From assembly GCA_900557315.1 (NCBI GenBank), contig USSI01000097.1:1-6017 (forward strand): 6,017 bases of DNA, read 5' to 3'. Below are positions 1 to 5,524 of the stretch, one piece after another. Positions within the stretch are counted from its first letter, which is position 1; the number at the start of each line of letters is the position of its first letter. The stretch comes from an uncultured Butyricicoccus sp. GTDB taxonomy: Bacteria; Bacillota; Clostridia; Oscillospirales; Butyricicoccaceae. The position numbers and the translations under genes were made by a program. The notes below the pieces were generated by a model. That model was not told where the DNA came from. It made no database searches and worked only from the letters and a program-made list of their open reading frames with translations.

Positions 1-767
1 CAACCGTGGCCGGCCTGCTCGAACAGGGTGCGCTGTCCCGCAGGGACGCCGCGCGCGTCAACTCCTTCTGCAACTGCGCCAGCCCCGGCTTCTGCATCGG
101 GCTGGTCGGGCTGGGCGTGTTCGGCAGCGCGCACACAGGCGCGGCATTGTACGGCATCCATGTGCTGTCCGCCCTGCTTGCCGGGCTGCTGACCGCACGG
201 GACAGGGATGCGCCGGTCACATCCCCCCAAAGCGCGCCTCCTGCCTGCGCACCGCGCGAAAGCTTTGCCGCGGCGTTCTGTGCAGCGGTCCAGCAGGCCG
301 CTGCGACTGCGCTGACCGTGACCGCTTTCCTGACCGTGTTCTCTATTCTGCTCCGGCTGCTCGCGCCCGTGCTTACGCTGATCCCATATGGTACGGCGCT
401 GACCGGTTTGATCGAACTGACCAACGGGCTGGACAGCCTGCCGCAGCTGCCCCTGCCCACCGGCGCGCTGCTGACGCTTGCCTCCTTCCTGCTCGGTTTC
501 GGCGGGCTGGCCGTGCAGTTCCAGGTGCGTGCGCTCGCCGCCCCGCAGGCCCTGCCGATGGCGGGTTTTGCCGCTGCAAAGCTGCTGCACGGCGCGCTCG
601 CCGCGCTCATCACCGCGCTGGCGTTCCGCCTGTCCCCGTCCGCGCTTCTGGTCTTCGCGCCTGCCGCCCCATCGACCGCGCAGTGGCATGCCGCAGCCGC
701 GGCGCTTGCGGCAGCTGCTGTACTGCTTGCAATTTGGGGTGGAAAAAAGGCGAAAAATAAGATATAA
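1..767 (+). CDS. ylbJ: YlbJ-like sporulation integral membrane protein (5' end outside window)
   Basis: The reading frame is open to the left edge (first full codon at nt 3), so this is the C-terminal part of a longer protein; the GTG at nt 6 has no ribosome binding site and is unlikely to be the start. About 254 residues are visible, against roughly 400 for full YlbJ proteins. Numbering from nt 6, residues 19-32 (NSFCNCASPGFCIG), followed by a Gly-rich membrane segment to about 65, match the nucleoside-recognition/Gate-type core of YlbJ and spore-maturation proteins. A polar loop (about 66-95) separates this from a second hydrophobic half carrying GLIELTNGLDSL and GFGGLAVQFQV, both typical of the YlbJ C-terminal half. 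The last membrane segment (about 229-244) ends in a basic tail. In Bacillus, YlbJ is a membrane protein needed for sporulation; its substrate is not settled. Identification is by remembered motif similarity; another Gate-domain transporter is the main alternative. Confidence 0.8.
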   Translation, partial: TVAGLLEQGALSRRDAARVNSFCNCASPGFCIGLVGLGVFGSAHTGAALYGIHVLSALLAGLLTARDRDAPVTSPQSAPPACAPRESFAAAFCAAVQQAAATALTVTAFLTVFSILLRLLAPVLTLIPYGTALTGLIELTNGLDSLPQLPLPTGALLTLASFLLGFGGLAVQFQVRALAAPQALPMAGFAAAKLLHGALAALITALAFRLSPSALLVFAPAAPSTAQWHAAAAALAAAAVLLAIWGGKKAKNKI

Positions 768-768
768 T
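740..768 (+). promoter_or_regulatory. Candidate sigma-A promoter for the 838-2584 unit
   Basis: A perfect -10 box TATAAT (763-768) lies 17 bp downstream of TGGAAA (740-745), which matches 4 of 6 bases of the -35 consensus. It overlaps the stop codon of the ylbJ-like gene, and the predicted start of transcription (about 775) is some 60 nt before the ATG at 838. The local AT-rich patch in a GC-rich region supports it. No start-site data are available. Confidence 0.5.
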
Positions 769-837
769 GGTCAAAGAACAGAAAGGGCCGCGCCGCGGTA
801 TCGCGTCCGGCCTGTTTGATTGGAGTTGACCACCCGC

Positions 838-1077
838 ATGAGGCTGAAAAAGCTGCTGCGAAAAGATATCGAGCCGCGCTGCACCTATTGCGCGCACGGC
901 GCCCCCATGGCGGACGGCGAACGCATCCTCTGCCGCCGCCGCGGCGTTGTGGACGGCACGGATCACTGCCGCGCCTTCCGCTATGACCCCCTGCGCCGCA
1001 TCCCGCCCAAACCCGCCGCCCTGCGCGGCCATTTTACGGACGCAGATTTCGCACTGGGGGAGAACAATGAAAAATAA
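838..1077 (+). CDS. Small four-cysteine (putative zinc-ribbon) protein, conserved hypothetical
   Basis: This encodes 79 residues from the ATG at 838; a GGAG at 822-825 lies 12 nt upstream, which is a long spacing. TTG codons at 820 and 826 are in frame but overlap or abut that GGAG, so ATG is preferred. Four cysteines are arranged as CTYC (residues 15 and 18), then C32 and C44, consistent with a single metal-binding treble-clef or zinc-ribbon-like fold. The rest is basic with an unstructured-looking C-terminus; there is no signal peptide or membrane segment, so it is probably cytoplasmic. The phrase HCRAFRYDPLRR resembles small proteins I associate with Oscillospiraceae genomes, but I know no function for them. 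Its stop overlaps the start of the following carboxypeptidase gene by 11 bp, so the two are likely translated from one message. Metal binding is inferred from cysteine spacing only. Confidence 0.72.
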   Translation: MRLKKLLRKDIEPRCTYCAHGAPMADGERILCRRRGVVDGTDHCRAFRYDPLRRIPPKPAALRGHFTDADFALGENNEK

Positions 1078-2584
1078 TACCATAGGAAACCGATTTTCGG
1101 CACTTGCGCTGTGCTTTTTGCTGTTGTTTGCCGCCGCGCCCCTGCCGCGTGCCTTCGCCGCGCCGGAGGATGAAACCGGCTATACCGAAGACACCGGCGA
1201 GGATACGGGCGGCAGCACGGACGGCACTTCAGACAGTTCGGAAGGAGACGGTTCCAATACCGCGGCCAGCCAGCCGGGCGCGACCAACACCGACAATGTC
1301 ATTGCCGCTTCAGCCGACGCCCCGGCGACAAATGCGGAAGCTGCGCTGCTCGTCAGCCCGGACTCCGGTATGGTGCTGTATGAGAAAAACGCGGACGAGC
1401 GCCGCTACCCCGCCTCCACCACCAAAATCATGACCGCACTGATCGTGCTGGAAAATGTATCCGACCTGAGCGAAACCGTCACCGCGCAGGCGTCCGACTT
1501 CGAAACGCTGGATACCGACAGTTCGGTTGCCGGCATCAAGGAGGGCGAGACGGTCACGATCGAGGACCTGCTGTACGGCCTGATGCTGCCCTCGGGCAAC
1601 GAGGCCGCCTACATGCTCGCGCGGCACGTCGCCGGCAGTTATGACGCCTTTGTGGACATGATGAACCAGCGCGCCGAGGAGCTTGGGTGCACGGGCACGC
1701 ACTTCTCCAATCCATGCGGCCTGCACGCGGACGACCACTATACCACCGCGCGCGACCTGTACAAGATCGCCTACGCGGCCATGCAGGACGAAACCTTCGC
1801 GGATATTGCCTCGACCGTACAGTGGAAAATGTCCAAGACCAACATGCAGGACGAACGCATCATTGTAACCACCAACAAGCTGATCCTCAGCTCTTACGCT
1901 GAGTATGCCTACCCCTTTTGCCTTGGCATCAAGACCGGCAACACCTCGCAGGCAGGCAACTGCTTTGTGGGTTACGCCGAATACGGCAACTCCAAGCTGT
2001 ACTCGGTGGTGATGGGCTGCGACGACCGCTCGCTGGAATTCAGCAGCATTCCCGCCAGCTTTACGGACACCAGAGATCTGTTCAAATGGGGATTCAGTTC
2101 TTTCACCTCGAAAACGCTGGCCACACAGGGCGAAACCCTCGACTCGGTTGATGTACGTCTGTCCACGGATACCGACCAGCTTGTGCTCACGGTGAAAAAC
2201 GATCTGGTTGCGCTTCTGCCCAACAATCTGGAGGTCTCTGAGCTGGAGCAAACCCCCACCACCCCGGACAGTGTGGACGCGCCGATCAAAGCGGGCGACG
2301 TGATCGGCAGCATGACCTATTCCTACAACGGCACGGTTTACGGCACAGTGGAACTGGTCGCACTGAACGACGTGGAAATGAGCCGTGTGCTGTATTATGC
2401 CGACCTGCTGAGCAACTTCTTCCAGAGCACGGTGTTCAAGGTCGTCCTGATTGTGTTCGCAGTGTTTATCGTGCTGTACATTTTGTTCAACCTGACCTTC
2501 GGCGGGATGCGCCGCCGCCAGCAGCGTAAAAACATGCGCACACGCTACCGCAACACCAATTACCAGCGCCGGCGCCGCAAATAA
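1067..2584 (+). CDS. Serine-type D-Ala-D-Ala carboxypeptidase (peptidase S11, DacF/PBP5-like), membrane-anchored
   Basis: This low-molecular-weight penicillin-binding protein removes the terminal D-Ala from peptidoglycan pentapeptides on the outer face of the membrane. The start at 1067 (MKNNTIGNRF) follows a GGGGGAG (1056-1062) by 4 nt; an upstream in-frame ATG at 947 lies inside the preceding gene and lacks an RBS. The product has 505 residues. Residues 1-31 form a signal peptide with a likely AFA cleavage site, and about 33-90 are a low-complexity Asp/Gly/Ser/Thr linker. The catalytic domain carries all three S11 motifs: S117-T-T-K120 (nucleophile Ser117), S176-G-N178 and K289-T-G291. A smaller beta-rich region follows (about 350-450). 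A C-terminal transmembrane helix (about 456-478) ends in an Arg-rich 27-residue tail. DacF/DacA relatives usually have about 390-440 residues and an amphipathic helix anchor, so the long linker and true membrane helix are the unusual parts. It overlaps the upstream small gene by 11 bp. Confidence 0.95.
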   Translation: MKNNTIGNRFSALALCFLLLFAAAPLPRAFAAPEDETGYTEDTGEDTGGSTDGTSDSSEGDGSNTAASQPGATNTDNVIAASADAPATNAEAALLVSPDSGMVLYEKNADERRYPASTTKIMTALIVLENVSDLSETVTAQASDFETLDTDSSVAGIKEGETVTIEDLLYGLMLPSGNEAAYMLARHVAGSYDAFVDMMNQRAEELGCTGTHFSNPCGLHADDHYTTARDLYKIAYAAMQDETFADIASTVQWKMSKTNMQDERIIVTTNKLILSSYAEYAYPFCLGIKTGNTSQAGNCFVGYAEYGNSKLYSVVMGCDDRSLEFSSIPASFTDTRDLFKWGFSSFTSKTLATQGETLDSVDVRLSTDTDQLVLTVKNDLVALLPNNLEVSELEQTPTTPDSVDAPIKAGDVIGSMTYSYNGTVYGTVELVALNDVEMSRVLYYADLLSNFFQSTVFKVVLIVFAVFIVLYILFNLTFGGMRRRQQRKNMRTRYRNTNYQRRRRK

Positions 2585-2616
2585 AATCACGACGTTCCAT
2601 TTATATTAATACAGCG

Positions 2617-2653
2617 AAAAGGCCTTCCCCATGAAACATGGGGAAGGCCTTTT
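2617..2653 (+). terminator. Strong rho-independent terminator, probably bidirectional
   Basis: A perfect 17-bp inverted repeat (2617-2633 and 2637-2653) surrounds a 3-nt AAA loop. The stem core GGCCTTCCCC is GC-rich, and the arms begin with AAAA and end with TTTT, so a U-run is produced on either strand. It starts 33 bp after the carboxypeptidase stop, and could also stop leftward transcription from the ymaF-like gene. Confidence 0.93.
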
Positions 2654-2780
2654 ATTCTCCATCGCTGGCAGGATGGACCGCACAATTATCGGGTATGCGC
2701 AGTGTGAATTGTTAACTCCATGATCTGATTGGGGACTGCATCATGAAGGCAACCGAAAAGCCCTCGAATTTCTCCGCAAA

Positions 2781-2814
2781 GCAAAGCCGCCTGCAGCTCT
2801 GCAGACAGCTTTGC
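2781..2814 (-). terminator. Candidate hairpin terminator of the ymaF-like gene
   Basis: Read on the - strand, starting 10 nt after the stop at 2825, GCAAAGC (2814-2808) pairs with GCTTTGC (2787-2781). An inner CTGCA/TGCAG stem closes a 4-nt loop, with a symmetric 3-nt internal loop between the two stems. Only TTTGC follows, so the U-run is poor; it may be a stabilising 3' hairpin or a weak terminator upstream of the strong one at 2617-2653. Confidence 0.4.
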
Positions 2815-2824
2815 GCAATACAGT

Positions 2825-3194
2825 TTAATCCCCAATCGGGTCCTGAATCAGCGAAGCGGCCCGGAAACGATGGCGGTGCCCATCTTCCTGCGTCGTCTGC
2901 GCCTCTGCAAAATGCACATGTCTGCCGTCCCCAACGTCGATTGCGCCGCCGGAGCGCCCCTTGAATTCGTGGAAGTGGCCCTCGTAGAAATCGGTGCGGA
3001 AGCATACCTCATGCACGTGGTCTCCGTTGCCCAGCGGGATGGCCTCGCCGCTTACCGTTGCAAAGCGGTGATTATGCGGGTCGGTCGGTACCCGCCTCCG
3101 CAATCTGCACGCTGCCCACAATCTCATGGACGTGACGCTGCGGCTGGCTGCCACAGCCGCACATACAGCAGAAATTAGTATCTGAAAGCTCCAT
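2825..3194 (-). pseudogene. ymaF: YmaF-family HxH-repeat protein, frameshifted by a 4-bp duplication
   Basis: The start at 3194 has an AGGAG (3207-3203) 8 nt upstream and reads MELSDTNFCCMCGCGSQPQR followed by HVHE. After 37 family-like residues the frame hits a TAA at 3074-3072. Continuing in the frame 4 bp away gives PHNHRFATVSGEAIPLGNGD and runs to a stop at 2827-2825, matching YmaF proteins closely as I remember them (PHNHRF, SGEAIP, GRHVHF, ending SLIQDPIG). The lesion is a tandem GGTC-GGTC on the + strand (3079-3086); deleting one copy restores a 121-residue protein. That restored product has six evenly spread HxH pairs (residues 21/23, 39/41, 58/60, 72/74, 91/93, 105/107) and an N-terminal CCxCxC cluster, suggesting metal binding, although the family's function is unknown to me. 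No other lesion is visible, so the break is recent, a sequencing error, or reversible. The downstream 109-residue open frame alone lacks a convincing RBS. Confidence 0.85.
3079..3086. repeat. GGTC tandem duplication that breaks the ymaF-like frame
   Basis: Two adjacent GGTC copies are followed by GGTA. The repeat sits at the codon where the two readable frames of the YmaF-like protein meet. Removing 4 bp joins GTD to PHNHRF, the expected family sequence. Two copies is too few to call an established phase-variable tract. Confidence 0.85.
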
Positions 3195-3512
3195 AACGAA
3201 TACTCCTGTTACAGTTTTGGCAGGGATTGCTCCCCTATCCATACTATGCATCCGCCCATCGCCAGGCTACTTGGGCTGTCCATCAGGAGTGCATAAGACG
3301 CTGAATGCAAATGGATATCCTTGCCCTTCGCAGCGTACCCAATGGATCGTCTTGAAACATTTCGCATTATAACTTGTGCCAAATCTTGACAGAGGGCCAC
3401 GATTGCACGTGCATAAATCCTCATTCCCGCAGCCTTTCTCTTTTCCTTGCCTGATCCTGTTTCCTACTGAACCGCGCCCCCGGCCGCCGTCAAGCCGGGC
3501 GCTGCAGGCAGC
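3195..3512. other. Intergenic region with no defensible gene
   Basis: This stretch separates the divergent ymaF-like and FNT genes. It is visibly less GC-rich than the coding regions from about 3200 to 3470. The only notable open frame is on the - strand, 3424-3209, 71 codons (beginning MRIYARAIVALCQDLAQVIM). It has no clear ribosome binding site, no motif I recognise, and it overlaps the RBS region of the ymaF-like gene. It may be chance or a remnant of a mobile element. The ymaF promoter should lie in this region, but I could not fix convincing boxes. Confidence 0.5.
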
Positions 3513-3519
3513 GTGCGGA

Positions 3520-3548
3520 TTGTGTTTTCCTTATGGCTTTGCTATAAT
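3520..3548 (+). promoter_or_regulatory. Candidate sigma-A promoter of the FNT-dipeptidase unit
   Basis: A perfect -10 box TATAAT (3543-3548) has TTGTGT (3520-3525) exactly 17 bp upstream; only TTG of the -35 consensus is matched. The predicted transcript starts near 3555, leaving a leader of about 30 nt that contains the AGAAGGAG ribosome binding site. Its position just before the first gene of a new rightward unit supports the call. Confidence 0.65.
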
Positions 3549-3584
3549 GAATCCATACTTTTTGACAGAAGGAGTTTCAAAACA

Positions 3585-4238
3585 ATGGCTGACCGTCTTA
3601 CATCAAGGGCCGCGCTGGGCACGGCGCTTTCCGGCGTGCTGGCCGGGGCGCTGATTTCCATCGGCGGCACGGTAAACTTATCCATCGAAAACCGGGTGCT
3701 CGGCGCCTGCTTTTTCAGCATCGGGCTGTTTTTTGTCGTTTCCATGCGGCTGTGGCTGTTCACCGGCAAGGTCGGCTGGCTGTGCCGGAACGGCATGACC
3801 TACGCCGTGCAGCTGCTGCTGACGCTCGCGGGCAACTTCGCAGGTACGCTGTGCGCCGCGCTGCTGCTGCGGCAGACGCGCGCAGCGGACGGGCTGGTGC
3901 AGCGTGCTGCTGAGCTGAGCGCAGTCAAAATAGCTGATTCCCTGCCCAGCCTGTTCGTACTGGCGCTGCTCTGCGGTGTGCTGATGTATCTGGGCGTGAG
4001 CGGCTTTCAAACGTTTGACAGCGCGCTCGGCCGGTATGGTGCGGTTTTCCTCGCGGTGACGGTATTCATCCTGTCCGGGTTTGAGCACTGCATCGCCAAC
4101 ATGTACTATTATTCCATGGCCGGGGTGTGGGGCAATGGCCGGGCGTGGTTAACTATGTTGGTGATGGTGCTGGGCAATGCCGCAGGATCGGTTATCATCG
4201 CGGAGGGCTACCGCCTGTCGCAAAAGCTGCTGGAATGA
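3585..4238 (+). CDS. Formate/nitrite transporter (FNT) family channel, short form
   Basis: This is a membrane channel-type transporter for small monovalent anions (formate, nitrite, hydrosulfide or similar); FNT proteins act as pentamers. The start at 3585 follows AGAAGGAG (3567-3574) with a 10-nt gap; the in-frame upstream GTG at 3513 lies upstream of the -35 box and is rejected. The 217 residues give six hydrophobic segments at about 10-33, 38-61, 70-95, 116-141, 151-180 and 187-208, the FNT topology. Family marks are ALISIGG in helix 1, LFTGK (Thr60, equivalent to the gating-loop Thr of FocA) after helix 2, GNFAGT (83-88) in helix 3, and SGFEHCIANMYY with the conserved channel His168 in helix 5. 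FocA and NirC have about 270-285 residues, so this is a compact version with short loops and termini. Substrate cannot be told from sequence; no formate or nitrite enzyme is adjacent. It is co-directional with the dipeptidase gene 23 bp downstream. Confidence 0.9.
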   Translation: MADRLTSRAALGTALSGVLAGALISIGGTVNLSIENRVLGACFFSIGLFFVVSMRLWLFTGKVGWLCRNGMTYAVQLLLTLAGNFAGTLCAALLLRQTRAADGLVQRAAELSAVKIADSLPSLFVLALLCGVLMYLGVSGFQTFDSALGRYGAVFLAVTVFILSGFEHCIANMYYYSMAGVWGNGRAWLTMLVMVLGNAAGSVIIAEGYRLSQKLLE

Positions 4239-4261
4239 CTGTTTTAAGGAGGATGGAGGAC

Positions 4262-5005
4262 ATGACTGTGCGAAAACTGGCCGCTTTCCTGCTGCTGTCC
4301 TGCCTGCTGGCGGGCTGCACCCAGCAGGCTGATCCTGCAGAGGCGCCGCCCGCCGGGCCGGCGCAGAGCGAACCTGCGCCCACGCCGGGGACGGAAACAA
4401 CGCCGGAGCCCTCTGCGCCCGAACCTGATCCCCCTCAGCAGGCTGCGTCCGAGCCGCCCGCGGACGAAGCATTTGTCCGTATCCGGGACTATATTCCGAC
4501 GATCCGGATTGATCTGCGCTATGCGACCGCGGACAACTTCACCGGCGAGGTCATTTATGACTTTTCCGACGCTTGGCTGCGCTATGGCACGGTGTGCAAA
4601 CTTGCCGATGCGCAGGAGCGACTGCTGGAGCAGGGGTACAGCCTATGCATCTGGGACGCGTTCCGCCCGGCCGAGGCGCAGGACAGGCTGTGGGCGGTTT
4701 ATCCGGACGGCAACTATGTCGCAAACCCCGCAAACGGCTATTCCGGCCATACACGCGGGGACACGGTGGACGTCACGCTCGTCACCGAGACAGGCGAAGC
4801 GGTCGAGCTGCCCTCGGGATTTGATGACTTTTCCGCCCGCGCGGATCGCGATTACAGCGACGTGTCCGATGCGGCTGCCGGAAATGCCCGCCTGCTCGAG
4901 CAGGTCATGCAGGACTGCGGCTTTTCCGGCTATGACAAGGAATGGTGGCATTACAGCGACGCGACTGCCTATCCGCCCGGGCTGGCATTTATCCCACCTG
5001 CCTGA
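4262..5005 (+). CDS. Lipoprotein D-Ala-D-Ala dipeptidase (VanX-type, peptidase M15D)
   Basis: This is a zinc peptidase domain of the family that splits D-Ala-D-Ala, here predicted to be tethered to the outer face of the membrane. The ATG at 4262 lies 9 nt after AGGAGG (4247-4252); the in-frame ATG at 4253 abuts the RBS and is less likely. Of 247 residues, 1-18 are a lipoprotein signal with lipobox LLAG-C19, and 20-70 are a Pro/Ala/Glu-rich spacer. The catalytic domain starts near 71 (IPTIRIDLRYATADNF). It keeps WDAFRP with Arg135 (counterpart of the VanX transition-state Arg), SGHTRGDTVD with zinc ligands His163 and Asp170, and EWWHY with catalytic base Glu227 and third ligand His230. H-to-D and E-to-H spacings match VanX. 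VanX of glycopeptide-resistance clusters is cytoplasmic and about 200 residues; the lipobox and absence of vanH, vanA or vanS/R genes argue for cell-wall peptide recycling rather than vancomycin resistance. It is likely cotranscribed with the FNT gene. Confidence 0.92.
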   Translation: MTVRKLAAFLLLSCLLAGCTQQADPAEAPPAGPAQSEPAPTPGTETTPEPSAPEPDPPQQAASEPPADEAFVRIRDYIPTIRIDLRYATADNFTGEVIYDFSDAWLRYGTVCKLADAQERLLEQGYSLCIWDAFRPAEAQDRLWAVYPDGNYVANPANGYSGHTRGDTVDVTLVTETGEAVELPSGFDDFSARADRDYSDVSDAAAGNARLLEQVMQDCGFSGYDKEWWHYSDATAYPPGLAFIPPA

Positions 5006-5013
5006 ACCGAAAA

Positions 5014-5060
5014 CAGCAGCAGCCGCGACGTTTTTCCCATCGCGGCCACCTTTTCTGCTG
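5014..5060 (+). terminator. Candidate terminator after the dipeptidase gene
   Basis: GCCGCGA (5022-5028) pairs with TCGCGGC (5040-5046) around an 11-nt loop, followed 4 nt later by TTTT (5051-5054). An outer CAGCAG/CTGCTG pairing (5014-5019 with 5055-5060) could extend the structure. It begins 8 nt after the stop codon. The long loop and short T-run make it weaker than the terminator at 2617-2653. Confidence 0.5.
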
Positions 5061-5160
5061 CGTCATGGCCAGCCGAACCGTATCCAGTATCTAATTCACC
5101 GTCTGCCGTATACCGGTCTTGTAAGCTACAATGCTGATGTCGTAGAGGTCATGGATCATG

Positions 5161-5189
5161 GACAGGTACAGCATACAGTGTACCTTGTC
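5161..5189. repeat. Imperfect inverted repeat
   Basis: GACAGGTACA (5161-5170) is the inverse of TGTACC-T-TGTC (5179-5189), with one unpaired T at 5185 and an 8-nt centre. Ten base pairs with one bulge in a non-coding stretch is more than expected by chance at any single site. No T-run follows, so it is not a typical terminator. It could be a protein-binding site or an element end. Confidence 0.45.
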
Positions 5190-5219
5190 GAGTTCTGACG
5201 AAATAGATGCAGAGTTTAA

Positions 5220-5477
5220 AATGCTTCATTCCGCGGCTTCCATGAATGGCCTGTATCTAACGATTCTTCTATGCTATGCCACTTTTACGAGGTACAGGTT
5301 TTACCTGCAGCAAAACCTTCGCTCTGGATGGAGAAATATCAGTTCTCTTTAAAGTCCATTCAAAGTCCTATTCAGGAAAAATCTTGGCATGGTATGATTG
5401 ATTGGGACTCCTGTGCCGCACCGCTTCAACAGAGTTTTCTTCAATCTAAAAATGGCATTGTTTCGTGGAGTGCATAA
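5220..5477 (+). pseudogene. Possible degenerate gene fragment
   Basis: From 5220 a frame is open for 85 codons to a TAA at 5475-5477, bounded on the left by in-frame stops at 5217 and 5196. The only ATG early in it (5271) has no ribosome binding site. The translation looks protein-like, with many Trp and aromatic residues (FHEWP, SLWMEKYQF, SWHGMIDWD), which chance frames rarely show. I do not recognise a family. It may be the tail of a gene interrupted upstream, or simply an open stretch. Confidence 0.22.
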
Positions 5478-5524
5478 TCTTAAGTGTAAGAGAACTCTAC
5501 ATGGACGCACAGGAGGATATGCAC

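Larger units (their letters stand above)
5061..5510. other. AT-richer junction region, no intact gene
   Basis: Base composition drops compared with the dipeptidase gene, and no frame has both a start with an RBS and a recognisable product. It holds an inverted repeat (5161-5189), a small CAGGT-TTT-ACCTG hairpin (5295-5307), an 11-bp-spaced direct repeat of AAAGTCC (5351 and 5362) and a possible gene remnant (5220-5477). It probably contains the boundary between the resident chromosome and the mobile element carrying the recombinase; the exact end cannot be placed from one copy. Confidence 0.55.

Noticed and set aside
1310..2590. 426-codon open frame on the - strand
   Set aside because: It lies antisense to the carboxypeptidase, whose three S11 motifs, signal peptide and RBS are all clear; the His/Val-rich translation is a by-product of GC-rich codons on the other strand.
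2775..2815. Possible riboswitch or CRISPR-like repeat around CTGCAG-CT-CTGCAG
   Set aside because: It is a single hairpin just after the ymaF-like stop, without repeated spacers or a downstream gene in the right orientation; a 3' hairpin explains it.
2743..2964. Short + strand frames opposite the ymaF-like gene (2743-2964 and 2870-3178)
   Set aside because: They overlap the conserved HxH protein on the other strand and have no recognisable motifs or RBS.
4262..5005. Vancomycin-resistance vanX gene
   Set aside because: The catalytic residues fit the family, but the product is a lipoprotein and no vanH, ligase or two-component genes are near, so a resistance call is not supported.
4473..5198. 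241-codon open frame on the + strand
   Set aside because: It overlaps the dipeptidase catalytic domain in another frame, is Arg/Pro/Ser-rich and low in complexity, and has no RBS.
5458..5478. Promoter TTGTTT / CATAAT upstream of the recombinase
   Set aside because: The boxes are only 9 bp apart, far too close for a sigma-A promoter, and no alternative -35 at 16-18 bp was convincing.
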